A stretch of 7,183 bases of DNA from Chloroflexota bacterium (GTDB lineage Bacteria; Chloroflexota; Anaerolineae; Anaerolineales; UBA4823): assembly GCA_017860725.1 (NCBI GenBank), contig JAGDMX010000118.1, positions 1 to 7,183 on the forward strand. Direction: 5' to 3'. The position numbers and the translations under genes were made by a program. Positions 4,846 through 7,183 of the stretch are shown one piece after another. Under the pieces are notes generated by a model that did not search any database, was not told the DNA's origin, and worked only from the letters and a program-made list of their open reading frames with translations. Numbering within the stretch: position 1 is the stretch's first letter; the number at the start of each line of letters is the position of its first letter.

Positions 4846-7017
4846 ATGACCATAGAAAACATCATCTGGTTTATCCCCCTGGCGCCAATCCTGGCATTTT
4901 TCTTGATTGTGTTGCTCACCAACCGCACTAAGTGGCTGAGCCATACCATCGCCATCCTGGCGGCTCTGATTTCAGCCGCGCTGACATTTTATGTGATTTA
5001 CGATGTGGCAAGTGAAGGACACCTGGCCGAGCAGGTCATCATCTCAATGCTCAAATGGTTTCCAACCGGCGATAGCTGGTTCACCATCAGTGTCCTTGTT
5101 GACCCACTGACGCTGGCTACTCTGTTCTTCGTGTCGATCACCATCCTGATGATCTTCATTTACAGCGTCGGTTATCACAACTTCGGCGCCCCCAAAGGAG
5201 ATCACGATCGCCCTGGCTTGCAGCCGCATGGCGCTACGCTCACCGATGCCCACGGGCACAAGCACCGGGTCATGTCGATCGAGCCGATGTACTCGCGCTT
5301 TTTTGCCTTCTTCGGCTTGTTTGCTTTCGGCATGTACTTGCTGGTCACCACCGGTAACTTATTGATCCTGTTTGTCGGCTGGGAGATCATGGGCTTATGT
5401 TCCTACCTGCTGATCGGCTTCTGGTATGCCAAGCCCTCCGCCCGCGCTGCGGCCATCAAAGCTTTCCTGACCACACGTATCGCCGATGTGCTGATGCTGC
5501 TGGGCATTGCTTACCTGTACTTCGCTACCGGAACTCTGAACTTCCATGAAATTTTCGTCCCCGAGGTGCTAGAACAACTGGCCCTCGAGCCGGCATTAAA
5601 TGGGTTCCTGGGACTATCTATCGCCGGGCTGATCGGCATCCTGATCATTTTCGGCACTATCGGCAAGTCTGCCCAATTCCCGCTGCACGTGTGGCTGCCT
5701 GACGCGATGGAAGGCCCGACCCCCGTCTCGGCCATGATCCATGCTGCCACTATGGTTTCCGCCGGCGTCTACCTGGTCATTCGTTTCTTCCCCTTGCTCT
5801 CGGCCGGGTGGGAAGGGCACGGCCTGACTCCGCCGATGACCCTGATGGCTTTTATCGGTGCTTTCACCGCCATATTATCGGCAACGATCGCTATCGCCCA
5901 GAACGATGTCAAGCGCGTGCTGGCTTACTCAACCATATCACAGCTTGGCTTCATGATCGCCGCCCTGGGGATTGGCGGTTATGTCGCGGCTACCTTCCAC
6001 CTAGTTACCCACGCTTTCTTCAAGGCGCTGCTCTTCCTGGGCTCTGGTTCGGTTATCCATGGTGTGGAGCATGGCGTGTTCCATACCGGCGAGCACCTCG
6101 ATCCACAAGATATGTACAACATGGGTGGCTTACGCCGTAAGATGCCGATCACCTTCTGGACTTTCTTGATCGGCGGCTTTGCATTGGCCGGCTTCCCCAT
6201 CCTGACTGCCGGTTTCTGGTCCAAGGATGAAATCCTGGCCGAAGCGTATTTCCACTCCCACTGGCCGATATTTATCACCCTGGCAGTCGCTGCCCTGATC
6301 ACTGCTTTCTACACCATGCGCCAGATCACCCTGACCTTCCTGGGTGAGCCACGCACCAAAGCCGCTGATCATGCTCACGAATCGCACTGGACGATGACCT
6401 TGCCGTTGGTGATCCTGGCGGTGTTTTCGCTGGCGGTTGGCTGGCTGGGCATCCCGGAGGAGTTCCCGCTGCTAGGCGGGTTGCTGCCGAACCTGGCGCA
6501 TGAAGTTGGCGGTGCACTTCCCGAACCTCCGGAAGCGATTCCCTTCAGTGTTTGGCCGCTGCTGACATCGCTGGTCGTTTCGTTGGGCGGCCTGACTCTC
6601 GGCTGGCTGGTCTACCGCAATGTCAAAGCCGGGCAGCCCGATCCACTGGCCAAGCCACTCGGTCCGTTGTGGACCGTGCTTAAAAACAAGTACTACTTCG
6701 ATGAGTTGTACGACTTCCTGTTTATTCGCCCGGCACATTGGATGGCAGAGGATTTCGCTATCTGGATGGATGAGAATGTGATCGACGGTATCCTGCACGG
6801 CATCGCCAGCATTGGACCAGCCTTGGGCAGCTTCTTCCGCAACTACATCGATAAGCCAATCGTCAACGGCTTTGGCGATTGGATCGCCGATACGACTCGG
6901 AAGATAGGCGTCGGGCTGCGCGTCATCCAAACCGGCCGCGTGCAGCAGTACATGGTCATGGCCCTGGTTAGCCTGGTGGCCTTTGGAATCATTTTCTACC
7001 TGCTGCTGGTGCAGTAG
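4846..7017 (+). CDS. nuoL: NADH-quinone oxidoreductase subunit L (NuoL), with His-rich insertion
   Basis: NuoL is the most distal antiporter-like proton pump of complex I. At 723 residues it is longer than Escherichia coli NuoL (613). Conserved pump residues are in place: Glu180 in VGWE, Lys205 in IKAFLTTR, Lys274 in TIGKSAQFPLHVWLPDAM, His299 in MIHAATM, Lys356 in NDVKRVLAYST, His385 and His389 in HLVTHAFFKALLFL, and Lys460 in GFWSKDEIL. The C-terminal part (about 605-723) has the charged, amphipathic stretch expected for the lateral helix, ending in a membrane anchor (about 702-721). Between helices 3 and 4, residues 112-147 form a hydrophilic, His-rich insertion absent from Escherichia coli. 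A second loop (405-417) has four more histidines. GAGG (4836-4839) six bases before the ATG supports the start; an ATG at 4841 in another frame stops after two codons. Confidence 0.97.
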   Translation: MTIENIIWFIPLAPILAFFLIVLLTNRTKWLSHTIAILAALISAALTFYVIYDVASEGHLAEQVIISMLKWFPTGDSWFTISVLVDPLTLATLFFVSITILMIFIYSVGYHNFGAPKGDHDRPGLQPHGATLTDAHGHKHRVMSIEPMYSRFFAFFGLFAFGMYLLVTTGNLLILFVGWEIMGLCSYLLIGFWYAKPSARAAAIKAFLTTRIADVLMLLGIAYLYFATGTLNFHEIFVPEVLEQLALEPALNGFLGLSIAGLIGILIIFGTIGKSAQFPLHVWLPDAMEGPTPVSAMIHAATMVSAGVYLVIRFFPLLSAGWEGHGLTPPMTLMAFIGAFTAILSATIAIAQNDVKRVLAYSTISQLGFMIAALGIGGYVAATFHLVTHAFFKALLFLGSGSVIHGVEHGVFHTGEHLDPQDMYNMGGLRRKMPITFWTFLIGGFALAGFPILTAGFWSKDEILAEAYFHSHWPIFITLAVAALITAFYTMRQITLTFLGEPRTKAADHAHESHWTMTLPLVILAVFSLAVGWLGIPEEFPLLGGLLPNLAHEVGGALPEPPEAIPFSVWPLLTSLVVSLGGLTLGWLVYRNVKAGQPDPLAKPLGPLWTVLKNKYYFDELYDFLFIRPAHWMAEDFAIWMDENVIDGILHGIASIGPALGSFFRNYIDKPIVNGFGDWIADTTRKIGVGLRVIQTGRVQQYMVMALVSLVAFGIIFYLLLVQ

Positions 7018-7046
7018 CCGGTTGTTATCGTAGTTGGATCTTAGAT

Positions 7047-7051
7047 AGGAG
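7047..7051 (+). promoter_or_regulatory. nuoM ribosome binding site
   Basis: AGGAG lies seven bases before ATG 7059. This favours that start over the in-frame ATG at 7071, four codons downstream, which is 19 bases from the site. Confidence 0.75.
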
Positions 7052-7058
7052 CCAACAT

Positions 7059-7183
7059 ATGGAATTTATTATGGATCACCTGACGTTACTCATCCTGCTG
7101 CTGCCGGCAGTCTTTGCAGCTATCGTGCTGCTCCTGCCGCGCGGGCAGGACAACCTGATCCGCTGGGTTGCCTTCGTGCTCAG
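7059..7183 (+). CDS. nuoM: NADH-quinone oxidoreductase subunit M (NuoM), 5' part only
   Basis: Forty-one complete codons are visible before the right edge, beginning MEFIMDHLTLLILLLPAVFA. They encode a first hydrophobic helix (about 7-26) with the Leu-rich, Pro-containing pattern of the N-terminus of antiporter-like subunits, followed by a short polar loop (PRGQDN) and the beginning of a second helix. Position directly after nuoL, 41 bases from its stop, with a good ribosome site, makes NuoM by far the most likely identity. The conserved pump residues lie outside the window, so NuoN or a second NuoL-like protein cannot be strictly excluded from these residues alone. Confidence 0.85.
   Translation, partial: MEFIMDHLTLLILLLPAVFAAIVLLLPRGQDNLIRWVAFVL

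Noticed and set aside
5808..6140. A 110-codon + strand frame inside nuoL
   Set aside because: It overlaps the most conserved antiporter core of NuoL in a different frame and has no ribosome site or domain of its own.

Overview
The window holds the 5' part of a divergently oriented membrane transglutaminase gene, followed by a run of respiratory complex I (NDH-1) membrane-arm genes on the + strand. It looks like ordinary bacterial chromosome: moderately GC-rich, densely coded, with good Shine-Dalgarno sites and no mobile element, tRNA, rRNA or CRISPR array that I can see. The protein flavour (a TgpA-like transglutaminase with a WVEFEPT motif, NuoL with long His-rich loops, a long NuoH) made me think of Chloroflexota, perhaps Anaerolineae. 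That is an impression from the sequence, not a demonstrated assignment.

Layout. Positions 1-2016 (minus strand) are one uninterrupted 672-codon frame that runs off the left edge. It encodes an N-terminal multi-helix membrane domain, an extracytoplasmic transglutaminase-like domain with Cys and His catalytic residues, and a last membrane helix. Positions 2017-2285 are a divergent intergenic region with a probable nuo promoter, a weaker candidate promoter for the transglutaminase gene, and an 8-bp inverted repeat. Then follow nuoA (2286-2645), a 118-bp gap with a strong terminator-like hairpin (2665-2696), nuoH (2770-3972), nuoJ (3993-4502), nuoK (4513-4821), nuoL (4846-7017) and the first 41 codons of nuoM (7059 to the right edge).

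How the genes work together. NuoA, H, J, K, L and M are all integral membrane subunits of complex I. NuoA, H, J and K form the part next to the quinone site and the proton-conducting E-channel. NuoL and M are Mrp-antiporter-like proton pumps. The peripheral-arm genes (nuoB, C, D, E, F, G, I), normally between nuoA and nuoH and between nuoH and nuoJ, are absent here. This is therefore a membrane-arm-only cluster, and the hydrophilic subunits must be encoded elsewhere if the complex is complete. I found no evidence for a wholly new system. The points most worth a second look are the nuoA-to-nuoH junction with its hairpin, the His-rich insertion in NuoL, and the inverted repeat in the divergent promoter region.
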